Below the pieces are notes generated by a model. It was given only the letters and a program-made list of their open reading frames with translations, was not told the origin of the DNA and did not search any database. A stretch of DNA of 60,000 bases from Membranipora membranacea (taxonomy: Eukaryota > Bryozoa > Gymnolaemata > Cheilostomatida > Membraniporidae). The stretch is from the NCBI GenBank assembly GCA_914767715.1, contig OU612071.1, forward strand, positions 2,296,001 to 2,356,000, given 5' to 3'. The translations under genes were made by a program, and so were the position numbers. This document shows, in pieces, positions 12,437 to 24,424 of this stretch (position 1 is the stretch's first letter; every line of letters starts with the position of its first letter).

Positions 12437-13935
12437 AATATTGAACCAAAAATGGTATGTAATAATAATGTAATAATGAATTGAGACAAAACTCAAACAG
12501 ACTGTGATTATTGTCCATTTGTAGAATACACAGACTATAACTTTTGTTAGGGTACAATATACCAGACACCTCAAGTGAGTCTTATCCTTTCAATAAAATT
12601 CCTGATTATCTATCTGACCATCTAAGAATCAAATGACACAAAGGATGCAAACTCAGGTTGGCGCTTTATATTCATGATGCTTTCTATGAAAATGGGTCAA
12701 ATGAAAAAATTTGAAATGTCTGCGCTTAGCGAGAGACGATCGCTTGTGAAACTATTACACAAACTGTAAAAGGAAACCTGTTAAATATTCTAGTCATTGG
12801 ACTCATACAAAGTTTGTTTATTCTAGTTTGCCTGCTACAACAATGAGAGCCAATACAAGGATATTTCATCATCTCCGATGAAATACACAGAACAGATGCT
12901 CAATAAATTACAACATCCAACGCAATGGAATGTACTATCTCTGCAAAAACAATGTAGACTATAGGCTGGAAGAGGCGGAGACAAGAAGAGGCATTGCATT
13001 TATCGGCCATTAGCCATTCTTACGCTAAATATCGGATAAAAATTCCCTTAATACTGTCATTATAACTGCACTAGAACAGACTATACTATATAGTAGCACA
13101 CCTGTGCATATAACTGTAGGCAAACTGAATACAAATAAGTAACAGATTGCTAAACTTGGTGCGACAGTTAAGTGCAGTAGTGATACTGAAATGTATGAAG
13201 GATGAACTCACCATCAATATTTCTGACCTCTAATCTCTGTTCTCTCAGTAGTCGCAAGAAATCATCAATGATCAGCCAGTTCTATAAATGCGACCGTGAA
13301 CCTATCGATCCGATCTTTGCTTACAGATTGTTTGCCTCTATATTAATCACTGGACTGTCATCTAAGCGTTACACACCTATAATGTTCTAAGGACTCATTG
13401 ACATGTGATCCTGCCCTTTGACAAATTGATACACTAATGGGTTTTAGAACTGAAGAAATGAACTTATTAAATGAGACTAGACTCAATCAGATTATGACTA
13501 TGACTTTTGTTCATTATATGTAATTTTCAAAGAACTAAAAGTGCTCCATAGAAATTGAAGTTTGCTGAAGGTTTTGTTTACTGCACGGGTATAATATATC
13601 AGGCTTGCTTCCTTTCAAACTCCTTAGTATCTATTATCTGTCAATCTGACATTTTTGCTATTCAGGTTCAATGAAAGGTGAAAGGCAAATATAAACCTTC
13701 AATTATATAACACTTGCCTTAGATACGTTCAGGTGTGAAAAAAGCAAAATTATTTTAATATGTGAACGGTAATCAGAAACCTTTTTAGTCACTTTGCAAG
13801 ATACAAAAGTGTATTTATCATTATGAGATACACTGAACAGGTGCTCTAAAGCTTAAAATATCTAGTCCTGTGTTATACATGATGATTGACTTTTGCGCTA
13901 ACAGGAGAAATGAGAAAGGAAGTGAGATTTTATCT
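12437..13935 (+). repeat. Array flank block, copy 4 (right end of array)
   Basis: This fourth copy of the flank block ends with the same tail as copy 3 (gagattttatcta). After it, unique sequence begins (ggttagttttggagtg). The right boundary of the array is therefore near 13,935. The small ORF at 13,202-13,390 is an accident of this block and recurs broken in other copies. Confidence 0.8.
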
Positions 13936-16184
13936 AGGTTAGTTTTGGAGTGCTTATTTGGAAAGTGAAGGGACTCGAAAGAGTTTATTGTCTGAAAATT
14001 TGGCCTTTGCTCTGAGGGCTAGTTTATATAGGGCAAACCCACTCTGCTTGCAGGATAGCCTTGAGACATAGTCTATCTCTGCAGCACAGCAGTGGCAAGG
14101 CACCTCCCAGGGTTCAAGGTTATGAGATATCAAAACCAGTGTTCCAATTATTTCCAAATATTTCCAAATTATGGGTTTCCATTGTTTTCCAAATTTTGGT
14201 ACTCAGACTAGGTGAATTAGTTCAAGCCCTATGCTGCAGAGACGAACGTGTGCCTCAACAGTTCGCACAGGCGCAGACTGGGGAAAACTTTGGACAACTT
14301 TTGAGAGTAGTCTTTTCATATCATATTTTCTGAGCAAATTTTAGAAAGGTATCCAATTTTTTCAAATGAAAGTTTGTGTTCTCTCTTTCATAAATCAGGG
14401 TTGACAAATGAGAAAATCAAGTAAAGAAGAATAAACTGTAATTTTTTGCAAAAACACCAGAGTTTTCTAAAACCGTTGCGTGAGTAGACAACTATTCAAA
14501 TAGAACCATTGACACTGTTACCACTTCCAAAATAAAACTTCTTAGTGTAAACTCACATCAACTGATGACCTGCACTTTCATTGGTCTGTCATTAGCTCTC
14601 TCTTTCAATCCGGTCTGGAATGTCAGATGAGAGCCATCACGTTGGCTTTGTTTTTATCACAACCAAGGAAAAGAGAACATTCTACGTCCATTATAAACCG
14701 AAACCAATAGAGAATAACCGCCGTGGGAGGGAATGTTATATCTAGCTTCATTCGTCATGATAATAACATTTTTTCTTATCTCAATGATTAACAGGATAGC
14801 TGGGGTTCCCTTATAGGAGGGGGGGGGGGCGACTAATACGCCATTTCTTGGTTAACCCCCAATAAGTTAGAAATAAACATTTAAGTAAGTACAGTAAGTT
14901 GCTGGAGAAAGGCAGGGCAAAAACTTTATAGGAGGAAATTCGGCCTTGATACTTTAGAAAAGGCGCAAAATTTAGCACCAACCACACATGCACCCAAGTC
15001 ACCTTTCACACACTGAGAAATATAGTAACATAAAGTAGTATTTTAGGACGGGAGGGTTGAAATAGTGAAAAGACAACTTGTCACTTCAGTTGTCTAGAAT
15101 GAATGGGTTGAGAAAACCCCGCGAACTGACGAGATAAGTAAATTAGCATAACTCGCTATAAGGTGTTATATAGTGTATATAGTTGTACAGGATAATGCTT
15201 AAGGTAAGATAAGCTAAGTACAAAATATGAGGCTCAGAGGCCAGATTAAAGCTAGTAAATTTTACCAGTTATAATGCAGTACTGTGTTATTAACTAATTG
15301 AGCCTTGTCACATTGCTCAAGAAAAAATGAGTTCTTTAGGTGTAAAAAACTCTGTATATAATTTAATTTAAATTTAGCCTCTCTTGCCAAGCTTTGTTGT
15401 CTCCCCCTCCCCCCACCTTAAAAACTAAGGTTGTCAAGAGAGGCTTATGAAGCCTCAGACAATTTCTCACATTACATCACATTGTATCACAGACCTGTAA
15501 ATCTCCGGGGTATAATTTAAAATTTCTCCAAGTGGTAGTGATATGCGCAGTGATGCATTTCTCACATTGTTTCACGGTCCTTAAGAGATCCAGCAAACTT
15601 CTGACATGACACTGACTGGTGTATATATAAATCTCTGCCGTCAGATAAGGGCTTTTATTCTGTGACTGATTCACCCAGGCTCGTATGGGAACGTCCATTT
15701 TGTTTTTATATTTTGTGATATAGATTGTTTTTATTTATAATTATATGCCACATGATTATTGCATAATCTTGTATATTCACAGCTGAACACAATCCAGAAA
15801 AAATGTTCAAAGATGTATTGGAGCGCAGGATAATGAGCTTGTTTTAATCAGATTTTACATTGACATATCGAACCAGCTGGTTATGATTCTAATCATAACC
15901 ATTTTTGATCACTGCTAAATGTTCAATAGATATTATTTCATGTTTCAGTGAATCTACTATATCTGAGGTAAATATCATGGTATTTGTTTGGTCATTGTAT
16001 GACATGTTCCACTGCAAAATATTCCTTCATCTTGCCACAGAAAGTTCTGAAAGACAAATTTCAAATTTTAGCTTGACTGCCACTAAACAAATAATGCTTG
16101 CTGCTTTGCTAGCTGTAAAATCAGCTGTTTTACTTAGCAATATACTAGTGGTTCCAAGTGACAGGTTCCACTCACTTTGTGATA
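13936..16184. other. Unique sequence, no gene seen
   Basis: AT-rich, apparently single-copy sequence. I saw no exon with paired splice sites and no recognisable protein on either strand. It contains a run of 11 G at 14,819-14,829 and a pyrimidine-rich stretch (ctccccctccccccacc) near 15,402-15,418. Confidence 0.5.
14819..14829 (+). repeat. Poly-G run
   Basis: There are eleven consecutive G in an AT-rich background. A tract of this kind is a simple-sequence feature and prone to length error in assembly. Confidence 0.9.
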
Positions 16185-16915
16185 TTTAGCTGTCCAATTA
16201 GTCACTAGTTATGATGACAACTTATGGCTGGCCATTTGAGCATGCTGATGATTGACTACAAACTAATCTCCATCCTGTTTCAAAATCTGAGCAATGTCTA
16301 TGACTAATATCCGCTTTGCATATAAATATTGTGATTGCTGTATGATTTGCTTCCAAATGATCATTGTCTCAATCTTGCTGGTCTATTGATTTATACTTAT
16401 AGTAGCTGCTTTCTGCAATATTGCCACTATTTGCATTTGAAACAAAGATTTTATGCAATGAAATCTAACAATTTTGGTGGTGATTACTCGAAGTCACAAT
16501 AATACCGACCATCATGCATCACTTTTCATGTGGAGAGTTCACTGTAATCATAGACTTTAGTGTCAGCTTTCTGCTCTGAGGTATTTAGCTTTCCAAATAG
16601 TCACTAGTTATGATGTCAATTCATGGCTGGCCATTTGAGCATGCTGGTGATGATTACAACCTAATCTCCATCCTGTTTCAAAAACTGAGCAATGGCTATG
16701 ACTAATATCTGTATTGCATAATTATTGTTGTATGATTTGTTACCAAATGTTTATTGTCCTAAGCTTGCTGGTCACGGTTATTGCTTGCAATTAGCTATGG
16801 ATGGAGTGAATGAGACACATACACACTGTCAGGTCTATTGATTTATGATCGTCACTTTTGCTTGCAGGTCAATAGCTGCTGATTTCTGTAATATTGTCAC
16901 TATTAGCTTATAAAG
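16185..16915 (+). repeat. Diverged ~0.4 kb tandem duplication
   Basis: Blocks at about 16,185-16,450 and 16,580-16,915 share long words in the same order, including ggctggccatttgagcatgc and ctaatctccatcctgtttca. The offset is close to 400 nt. The second copy has extra sequence near 16,780-16,860. There is no coding potential. Its position just upstream of the split gene at 17.2 kb may be chance. Confidence 0.8.
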
Positions 16916-17194
16916 TACAAATAACAATATTTCTGGTTGGGTTTTATTTTGGTTGATGTCCATAGCTGTTTGGTTTTGGATTATATCTTTGTCAAATCAT
17001 TATCTTGAGGAAGGCCAATATTCTAAACCTGAATAAGGGAAGCTTGTTTACAGGTAGTCGTGAAAGAAAGTTCACACAAAATGCTTTGCTTTCTAGGCGC
17101 TAGTATATGAAGACGTTAGGCTGGTTGGTCTCTGTCTTAGTGAAATATATGCAACCTGATTGGTAAATGACCTCAAATCTTTTGCTTATTGCAG

Positions 17195-19164
17195 AAGCTC
17201 AGATTGAGGTTGACGATGAGCCGGAGTATGCTACGCTAGCTGACCTCCATGACATGACGGCAGATGATCTAGTAAATGACCCTTCATGGGAACCAAACTC
17301 CGAAGCTCAGGACATTGAGGAACCAATTACATCTGCTATCCTGAATAGGGAATCTTTTGAAGCAATGTGGTAAGCTATTCTTTTGGTGATCAACTTGTGG
17401 CTGATAGTAGGATGTCAGGTTTTATTTGGCTGCTTATAGGATAGAAATGAAAAATAAAAAAATGGGTCTAGCCATAAGAATCCTAAGAACCAATACCTGC
17501 TTTTATATGCTCTGCATGTTGCAAATAATTTGTTTCAGATGTACAAAGTAGGAATTGATGAAATATGTTGCCAATACATTCATATATTTACAGAATCAGA
17601 TCCCGTTTAGTTACCAGTTTTATAGTTATAGGTCCATCTGATTTGAGGAAATGAACTCCATTGCATTCACACATGCCCCCATTTACAACGCGAACAACTG
17701 TATTTGCTGTTATTTAGGAGCTGTGGTGCAAGCTTGGCAGCAGAAGTTCATTGTGTGTGGTGATAATCTCATACAGTTGCTGTTCAAGGTTACGTGTGAG
17801 AAATGTGGTGCAGCTAAAGGTTTGTTTGCTAGAAGGGCATAGTACGTAGCAACAATTGGTATATAAATCATGACTGCTGTCATGAGAAGCATACTCAGTA
17901 TTTTGCTGCAGGACCATCTTATTCAGAACTTTGTGATGTGTGTGTAATGATTGTCATGATGATCCTCTTTACCTGACCCAGGATAGGCAATCTTTATCAG
18001 CGCACAGTTTTATTGGAAGATAATATTTCTGAGCGGAAGAGCTCACCTAGATGACATCATCATTGTCAAAACGCAATGATTGTTCCCTAGTAGTGGCAAG
18101 TGATCAGACTCTTATTACGTCTTTTGCTAAAGTTTTTTAGCCGGCAAGTGGAGTTGATCATGCACAGGTGCTGTGCACGTATTTGCTTGCTCATACAACC
18201 AATATTTTTATTTTAGTTAGTGCGGATGTTTCCGAGTATGGTGCGGTGGTATCTGTGACCATGCATTGTTCTAATCAGCACAAGACTGTTTGGCAGAGTG
18301 CCGGGCGATCAAGGTCAGACTCAAAGCCAATGAATGCTCTACTTTCTGGAGCCATTCTCTACACTGGCTCTCAACCTGCTAAGGTCTCCGAGTGAGTTGC
18401 TAAATGATTTCACCTGAGGGCACAATCAAAATTTGATGGAAATGAAGTTATCATATCAAAGTAAGGTCTGATTTTTTCATGTCAGTTGGTAGATTATATT
18501 GTTTGCAATTGTAAAACAGTTATAAGAAATGAAAAGGTTGATGGCAGCCAAATAGTCCAATTTTCAGTTGAGATGAAAAGTGGGAATAAATGCGCATAAT
18601 GAATAGCACCTTCATGTTGTTGTAGATATATGAGTGCCAACAAGCTAAAGTTCCCATCGGAGAGCTTGTTTTTCAAGTATCAGTTGGAGATGTTTTGTGC
18701 CGTGGTCTTGTTTTGCTGGTTGGAGGAGCAGGAGAAGGCCATACAGATGAGTAAGGAAAATGACGACCTCATCATTGGAGGATATACTCGTTGTGATTGT
18801 GAGTAATTATGTCCAAAAGTTAGAGGTTGATCACAGATTTTCCTACCCGCGCAGTGAAAACCTTGAACACAACATTGTCACCAAAAGAAGGCCAATATAA
18901 CTATTCAACTCTGCAATGAGACATAGAAGCTAAATATTATACAAAAATTGTAAGCAGCTTACAAGATCCCACCTTGATCTGGGCATGGTGGTGTGGTAAC
19001 AATATCAATGGTGAGCCTTGCATACCAGATTTTGGGTTTTGTGAATGAGTCAGATTGCAATATTTTACTTATTATCTTCAGGTATGGGTTGTTGTGCTCA
19101 GTTCGGGAGCTACGGTGTCATGGACCTGAAAACTAACAAGATTCTGCATCACAGTACCAAATCA
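17195..19164 (+). CDS. Split transposase-derived protein (uncharacterised DDE-like family), partial exon set
   Basis: Five exon-like blocks with GT/AG edges: 17,195-17,369; 17,718-17,819; 18,217-18,391; 18,626-18,798; and 19,082 to about 19,164. Blocks 2 to 5 join in phase. They read: an acidic segment (DDEPEYATLADLHDM); KFIVCGDNLIQLLF with a C-x-x-C (CEKCG); a C-x(3)-H block with VWQSAG, LLSGAILYTGSQ and FPSESLFFKYQ; IIGGYTRCDC; and CAQFGSYGVMDL. This order matches a large uncharacterised animal family, probably transposase-derived, in which the fourth block usually reads G-D-G-R-x-D-S-P-G and carries a likely catalytic Asp; here only the Asp of RCD remains clear. Exon 1 ends in phase 2 and exon 2 needs phase 1, so an exon is missing or the frame is broken. 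In the last block a TAG at 19,201 ends the frame unless it splices at 19,164. The 5' and 3' ends were not found. Function unknown. Confidence 0.6.
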
Positions 19165-19517
19165 GTGAAAATTCACTGTTTGAGCGGACAGATTGCCTCA
19201 TAGGCAAAGTTACAGGTCAAAACAGGACTTGAGTCATTACCTGCCCTACCATTTCCTTGTCCCTCTTTGAATCCATCTGCCAGCCAAAGATGCAATTTAG
19301 TCAATAAATTCAGCTATTCAAACCAACAAACGATGTACAAATGGAGGGCGAATGAGTAAAGATAAATACGGGGTCATCAACCTTTGTTGAATAAATCATA
19401 AAGCAGCAAGACAACACGGAACTAGGAATTTCTAAAAGGTCAAATATCTATGCATTGTTTAGGGAGGCACAGCCTATGGATCATCAGAACCTTTTTGTAT
19501 TTGTTTCCTGTTACTAG

Positions 19518-19606
19518 AATATCAGGCCATTGAGCAACTTCACAAAAAGTTGTCAAATGCTAATGGCTACTTTCATGAATATAAGACTGCACTCTCCAAA
19601 GAACAG
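19518..19606 (+). CDS. Candidate further exon of the 17-19 kb gene
   Basis: This short open block has a polypyrimidine-AG acceptor (tttcctgttactag) and a CAG/gtgatt donor. It encodes a charged helical stretch including YQAIEQLHKKLSNANGYF. It lies 350 nt after the last block of the transposase-like gene on the same strand, but the phase does not match the donor at 19,164, so the link is unproven. Confidence 0.35.
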
Positions 19607-20639
19607 GTGATTGACACCCAGTAGTTCTCAAAGACTACTTGACAATCTTTTAATCATCGGTAGAAAATAGTATAGTTATAGTGCAATATATAATGGTTGG
19701 GCTAAGATTTTAGGAGGCGTCTGAATTAGAGATATGAGTATTTGTTAAAGTCTTAATGCTTTATCTCTGCCAGTCTGGTCTATGGTTTGTGATCACAATA
19801 TACTGCTGCATACCTGACTGCATTAGGAGGTCACACTTCACCTGCCAATCTCCGCTGTTTGTCTATCCTGTTACATGCAAAATATTTCATAGGCATCACC
19901 ACCAGCATTAGCATATTAAGAAATATTTAGATATTTACATAACACTTTCAGGGCCTGATTCTGCGTAAGCGCTTATTTACCCATCCTTGTCTGCCATTTC
20001 GACATTATTTGTCAAAGTGTGCTTATTTTGTGCTTTCTTTTTTAAGGGATGATTATTGCTAGAGATAAAATTGATAGCGTATTCAGATATAGGGCATAGA
20101 GAGTAGGAAAAGGGCAATAGAAAAATTAAAGTGTAGAAATTTGTAGATGTATAACAAATATCATCAAAGGGAGAGTCTGAGCTTATAGAGAAGACAGCCC
20201 AATGGTGAAGCTCAAAGGTCAAATACAAGCGCTCCAGCAAGGGCGCACAGAATGAGTACCCTCACAAGCTGTACTAATAACAGCACCCAGACAGGAAGCC
20301 AGGCTCGTGGGCACACAAGGTCTGATAGCCTATCATCACAAACAACAAAAACCACATTCCCAGTTGAATTGACGCTGAATGGTTGAGAGACGTGAAACAT
20401 TCAAAAGATCATTTTGAGCGATTTTCATTGTTGTTATGCACCGTGGTTTAATGATCAAATTAATGATGAACAACAAAATAAATTTAGCAAGGGGATCGCA
20501 TTGATTGTGGATGGAACAGGTGTGACGAGTTTTGCCGCTTGATCATCATGCAAAAATCTGCTAACATGTACATTTTCTGTACCATTTCACTGAAATAAAG
20601 AGAGTCTCTATTTCTTTGCAATATATTGTTGTAGGACGC
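19607..20639. other. No gene seen
   Basis: AT-rich sequence with only short ORFs lacking motifs. The minus-strand ORF at 20,212-20,400 is hydrophobic, but nothing around it supports a gene. Confidence 0.45.
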
Positions 20640-20925
20640 TACAACAAAAACAGAAAATGAAAACCGACAGAAAAAGGAAAAGAAAAAATAAGACGGTAAG
20701 ATTGGGAAAGGGACTCTACTTATGACTGTTTACAGCTAAATTACTCATATGAGGAGAGTCACCCAAAGGGCTGGCGGCTAGTAGAGAAGACAATCCACTG
20801 ATAGCTCTGTACTGAGAAGATCTTGCTTGAGCAAGTCAGACATTTGTAACAGTGATTTGAGGTGAGCCTGTTCTATCAATTGTATTGAGTTTAGTTGTAT
20901 CAGTTATTCTAAAACCCCTAATTTC
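20640..20925 (+). repeat. Dispersed repeat, copy A (inverted partner at 37.8-38.1 kb)
   Basis: About 280 nt here match the opposite strand of 37,825-38,115. Shared words include acatttgtaacagtgatttg, gagcctgttctat, ttactcatatgagg and cttatgactgttta. Divergence is moderate, with small indels. The partner lies about 0.4-0.7 kb upstream of the ankyrin ORF start, so this could be a duplicated promoter/5' region or simply a dispersed element. I found no ankyrin coding sequence beside this copy. Confidence 0.75.
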
Positions 20926-22670
20926 AGATATAACAAAGTGCATGAGAAAAAAAATACCATTGTTTTTCAAGGAAGACTGGTTGCTATCTTGCCCAATGAA
21001 TTCACCTTAAAGGGCAACCAAGGTTTCGCAGCAATGCATTAATGGGTAGCAAATAATGTGCTGGGCAGCATCAGCTTTGTGCATTACGCGATGCAAAACT
21101 CAAAGTAGTTGCTGACTCTAAGCTGGGTAACACTTCAGTTTAGGGGAGGTTCCAAGACTTTGCTGTAATAATTATAGAGCACAGGCTAAATAATAACAGG
21201 AACAGGAAACTGCTATGTGGTATTCTCTTTTAGCTGAGTTTGAGTACCTGATGGAAGAAATGTTTCACAAGGATTCTGGCTGACTAATCATCCGAATTAT
21301 ATTTTGTCTTTTTCCCCATTCAGAAGGTGCAATCTGCTATTAATCAATGGCCATCAATGAGAAGTTGTTTGAAACCTTGGTTGCCCTTTAAGAATAGTAA
21401 ATTGTATGTTCTGGGTTTAAACAGACAGCTCAACAATCAATGATTGCTTGTTACAGCTTTTGATCATTACCACTTTTCCGCTGAGAATCATAGGGACAGC
21501 ACTGAATATAATGTTACTGGTCTGTTTTATCGTTTATCATGTTTGTATACATTTTGGGGCAATCATTTGGTCCCGACCAGTGAGAAGAAAAGTGGAGGAT
21601 ATTCTGTGATCAAATAATTCAATGTTACCATCGGCTAGTGCCGCCCATTGTAAACTTGCTCACAAAATGACAGTATAGAAAGACCAATTCAGATCAAAGT
21701 CAACACATTGGCTAATGAAACACCATTTGACACACTCATCGAGTCCGGTTAGTACACTGGAGCGATGGCTTCAAGAAGTCCTAAGCTGATAAGCTGGATG
21801 TGTCCTTTTCTGTTCCATAAGTAGGAGTAGGATATCAATCTGAGGTAAAGCCTCTTATAATGTTAATTAGTGCACAGTACTATTACCATCGAGTATTACG
21901 GGGATGTAGACTAGAAGTCGCTTACTTATATTTCAGCTCTCTGAGCTAAGTATGCAGCTTTTAACTCACAGCTGCAGTGAGTGTCAGCTGAATAATGAGA
22001 GCATTTGGACATGTATAATACTAAGTACGCACAAAATGGTATGACATGTACACAAACTATGATAGATGAGGTATGATAGGTATGAGCTTAGTGTGTGTGT
22101 AGATCTGATCCGGTTACCTCCCTTATAACAACACAAATAGAGTTTGTTTATTCATTGCTAAGCCTCAATACAAAAGTTAATGCAGTTCTAAATGGGCATT
22201 AAAAACGTAGTTGGCCGACGGGTGTTGTATGAATGGCAGCATCGTTGTTAACTACAATACAGCATTCTAATACAGCCAATATCGTTAAAAATCCTTTGTC
22301 CGATAAGACTAAGTACCTAAACTATGTCTTAGCATGCAACATGGGCTGCAGTAACAAACCCTCTACTATGAATGTTTCGTATAACTGGCTATTGGCCACA
22401 TAGAACTGGACTTTTCTGTAAAGATTTTATATGTAGTAGTAGTATTCTATTTTATTTAAATTCAAACATTAGAAAAGTACCTCTGTTTGCAGGCAAATTG
22501 TTGAGTTAACATGGTGAGTCACTGGTAAACACAGGATGAAATTTTGGAAGTTCTGTGGAAAAAAGGTAATATATATACTTTATTCTGTCTCTGCCGTTAT
22601 GGTTAAGAAATATTGGTTTTGTAGAGATAAAAAGTTACTAGTGATATAAAAGTCTGCACATTATAAAATA
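20926..22670. other. No gene seen
   Basis: Unique AT-rich sequence. I saw no recognisable exon, RNA gene or repeat with a partner in this window. Confidence 0.4.
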
Positions 22671-23259
22671 TTATCTTTTGAAGAAAACGGAGTTTAAAAA
22701 TTTCACACATTGTGCTCTAAAGCATTGTCTCCATAGCTCTGTCCTACATTTGATATTACAGTAGTGCCCTGATGAAAGCGTAGCTAGGGCTAATATTGGC
22801 TCATTGTCTGTTGCATACATACGATGACAACGGTTCTTAAGAACTGTGGTATAAACCTCGCGCAGAGATGGGACTTCACAGTCAGCTAAAAAGCTAGCGG
22901 TTGATATAACATCATTAATGGAGTTGCGACATGTTTTGGATATATGGCCAAGTAATGTACATAGATGATATATAAAAACACATTCAATGAAAATATAGTA
23001 ACATCGCATTCTGATCGGTTAAGAAATACCAAGAGAGGACAACTTATTCATAATAAACAGGTGCTTACGAGCTTTCTTGATTACTGCCTCAGAATGTGCC
23101 TTAAAGCTCAACTTGTGGTCAACAGTGGTACCTAAATATACAAATGACTCGACCTGCTCGACTACTGTCCCATTGATTACCAGGGGATCACATGCACGGT
23201 TGTCTCTCATGTTGGTAAATATGAGTTCTTTAGTCTTAGAGATAAATTGTTTTGGTTAA
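22671..23259 (-). pseudogene. LINE reverse transcriptase C-terminal fragment
   Basis: On the minus strand, reading down from about 23,259, one frame gives SKTKELIF then VESFVYLGTTVDHKLSFK and KARKHLFIMNKLSSLGI. This is the typical block after the RT active site in CR1/jockey-type LINEs. After a frame break it continues at 23,009-22,671 with a Cys/His-containing tail (RCHRMYATD), also typical of LINE C-termini. The catalytic half of the RT is absent or unrecognisable above 23,260. It is a different family from the array at 1-14 kb, judged by sequence. It is dead. Confidence 0.8.
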
Positions 23260-23320
23260 ATGCTAAGGCTGAATACCAAGAATATTTTCTTGAAAAATTG
23301 AAATTGATTGCATCTGCAGT

Positions 23321-23373
23321 CGGCCGTAGGCGGTCATTAAGGGGGTCACCCCCTAAAAAACCGCCTACGGCCG
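23321..23373. repeat. GC-rich 14-bp inverted repeat (hairpin)
   Basis: CGGCCGTAGGCGGT at 23,321-23,334 pairs exactly with ACCGCCTACGGCCG at 23,360-23,373. Inside the loop, GGGGGT-C-ACCCCC forms a second small stem. The GC content stands out against the AT-rich surroundings. The hairpin sits just upstream (in minus-strand sense) of the LINE tail, inside a 97-codon open stretch with no recognised motif. Confidence 0.9.
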
Positions 23374-24000
23374 CGATCGCCATCCCGAACGCTTTTAAGG
23401 GCTGGCTGTGGATTGAGTTTGCTCGGCCTAAATTGAACAAACCTTTTGACAAGTTTGTGCGCTCAGACAAGATGCTGAGTTTTGCTCTTAGCGGCAACAA
23501 CTCAGTGATAAGATTAGTTCTAAGTATTTGAATAAGAAAAACGATTCCATTTCCAAGCCATCAGGGCAAAAAAATACAAAACAAAAAAAGTCCCTTGAGA
23601 TAAGGTTGTGATTCCTTGATGTAATTAATGTAAATTGGTTATGGCTTTAGGAAGGAGTTATTCCACTTCATTATCAGGACAGACAACTACCCAAGATATA
23701 CACAGCCCTGTAAATGATGTTGAGCTTCATTATTTTTTCCTCCTAAAACCATTTGTGGGTGGTACACTGGAGTGAAATAAACAAGATTAAAAAGACAGTG
23801 TTCTAATAAAAACATATAAGTCAGTAAGAACAAACAGTAAGGCATTATAACACCTTAGAAAAATTATAAAAGAAGCTATTTTGCAGTTTTGAGATCTTAA
23901 ATCTTTTGTTTCAGCAGAAAGAATTTTCCTAAATTCAGCTGACTGTTAACAGATGGATGGATGGATGGATGGATTTAATACTATCATAGACAAAAATTTG
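23374..24000. other. No gene seen
   Basis: Mostly low-complexity AT-rich sequence. ORFs at 23,207-23,531 on both strands overlap the hairpin and share no recognisable motif. Confidence 0.4.
23951..23974 (+). repeat. (ATGG)n microsatellite
   Basis: About five to six tandem copies of the tetranucleotide ATGG are visible. Confidence 0.9.
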
Positions 24001-24009
24001 TCACGAAAT

Positions 24010-24225
24010 ACGTTGTTATAGGCCAGAAGCAGCTATAGCCTAAGTTGTTATGGCACGGACAATATTTGATTGCAGGATTCTGATCACTTTTTATACTACA
24101 TCAATATATGTTCTGTAAAATTCACCCGGTGTACCCAGTTGTAGTGGTCAAATTTTGAAAATAAAGGGCAATTCGTTTTCAATTTAAATGAAGAGAACAT
24201 AACTCCTCAAGCTGACCTACTTGTA
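24010..24225 (+). repeat. Dispersed repeat, copy A (inverted partner at 49.4-49.6 kb)
   Basis: This sequence matches the opposite strand of about 49,385-49,590. Shared words include ttctgtaaaattcacc, cccagttgtagtggtc and gttgttatggcac. Divergence is considerable. No coding content or clear terminal repeats were seen. It is probably an old short interspersed element or MITE. Confidence 0.7.
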
Positions 24226-24424
24226 TAGAGGACCAATCATCAGTGTGATAATAAAGAAATCTATTTATAAAATACTCAATCGCGTCAACTTGTATTTGGC
24301 ATTGACATAGCAAATATTAATAATGCATCTTTGTACGGTGCTATTGACTTACGCCCAGCCTTTGTTTAATTTAACTCTCATGCTTTAGCAGATGACATAA
24401 TACAAGGAAGCATGAACATGTCTA

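Larger units (their letters stand above)
1..13935 (+). repeat. Tandem array of LINE/P-element composite units
   Basis: The first 14 kb is built from repeated blocks in one orientation. Positions 1-1,620 recur at offset 11,379 (11,380-13,000). Positions about 2,050-5,060 recur at offset near 3,596. A flank block of about 1.45 kb appears four times, starting near 1,060, 4,724, 8,320 and 12,437. Units are therefore roughly 3.67, 3.60 and 4.12 kb. Each joins LINE sequence to this flank and, in two units, to a P-like transposase remnant. Copies differ by scattered substitutions and small indels, at a few percent by eye. Units 1 and 2 share an internal LINE deletion and share a TGA in the endonuclease that unit 3 lacks, so units 1 and 2 are the closest relatives. 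No unit has an intact ORF. Confidence 0.9.

Noticed and set aside
23247-23531. 94-codon ORF and its 97-codon antisense as a gene
   Set aside because: Both overlap the GC-rich hairpin, show no motif, and lie beside a LINE tail.
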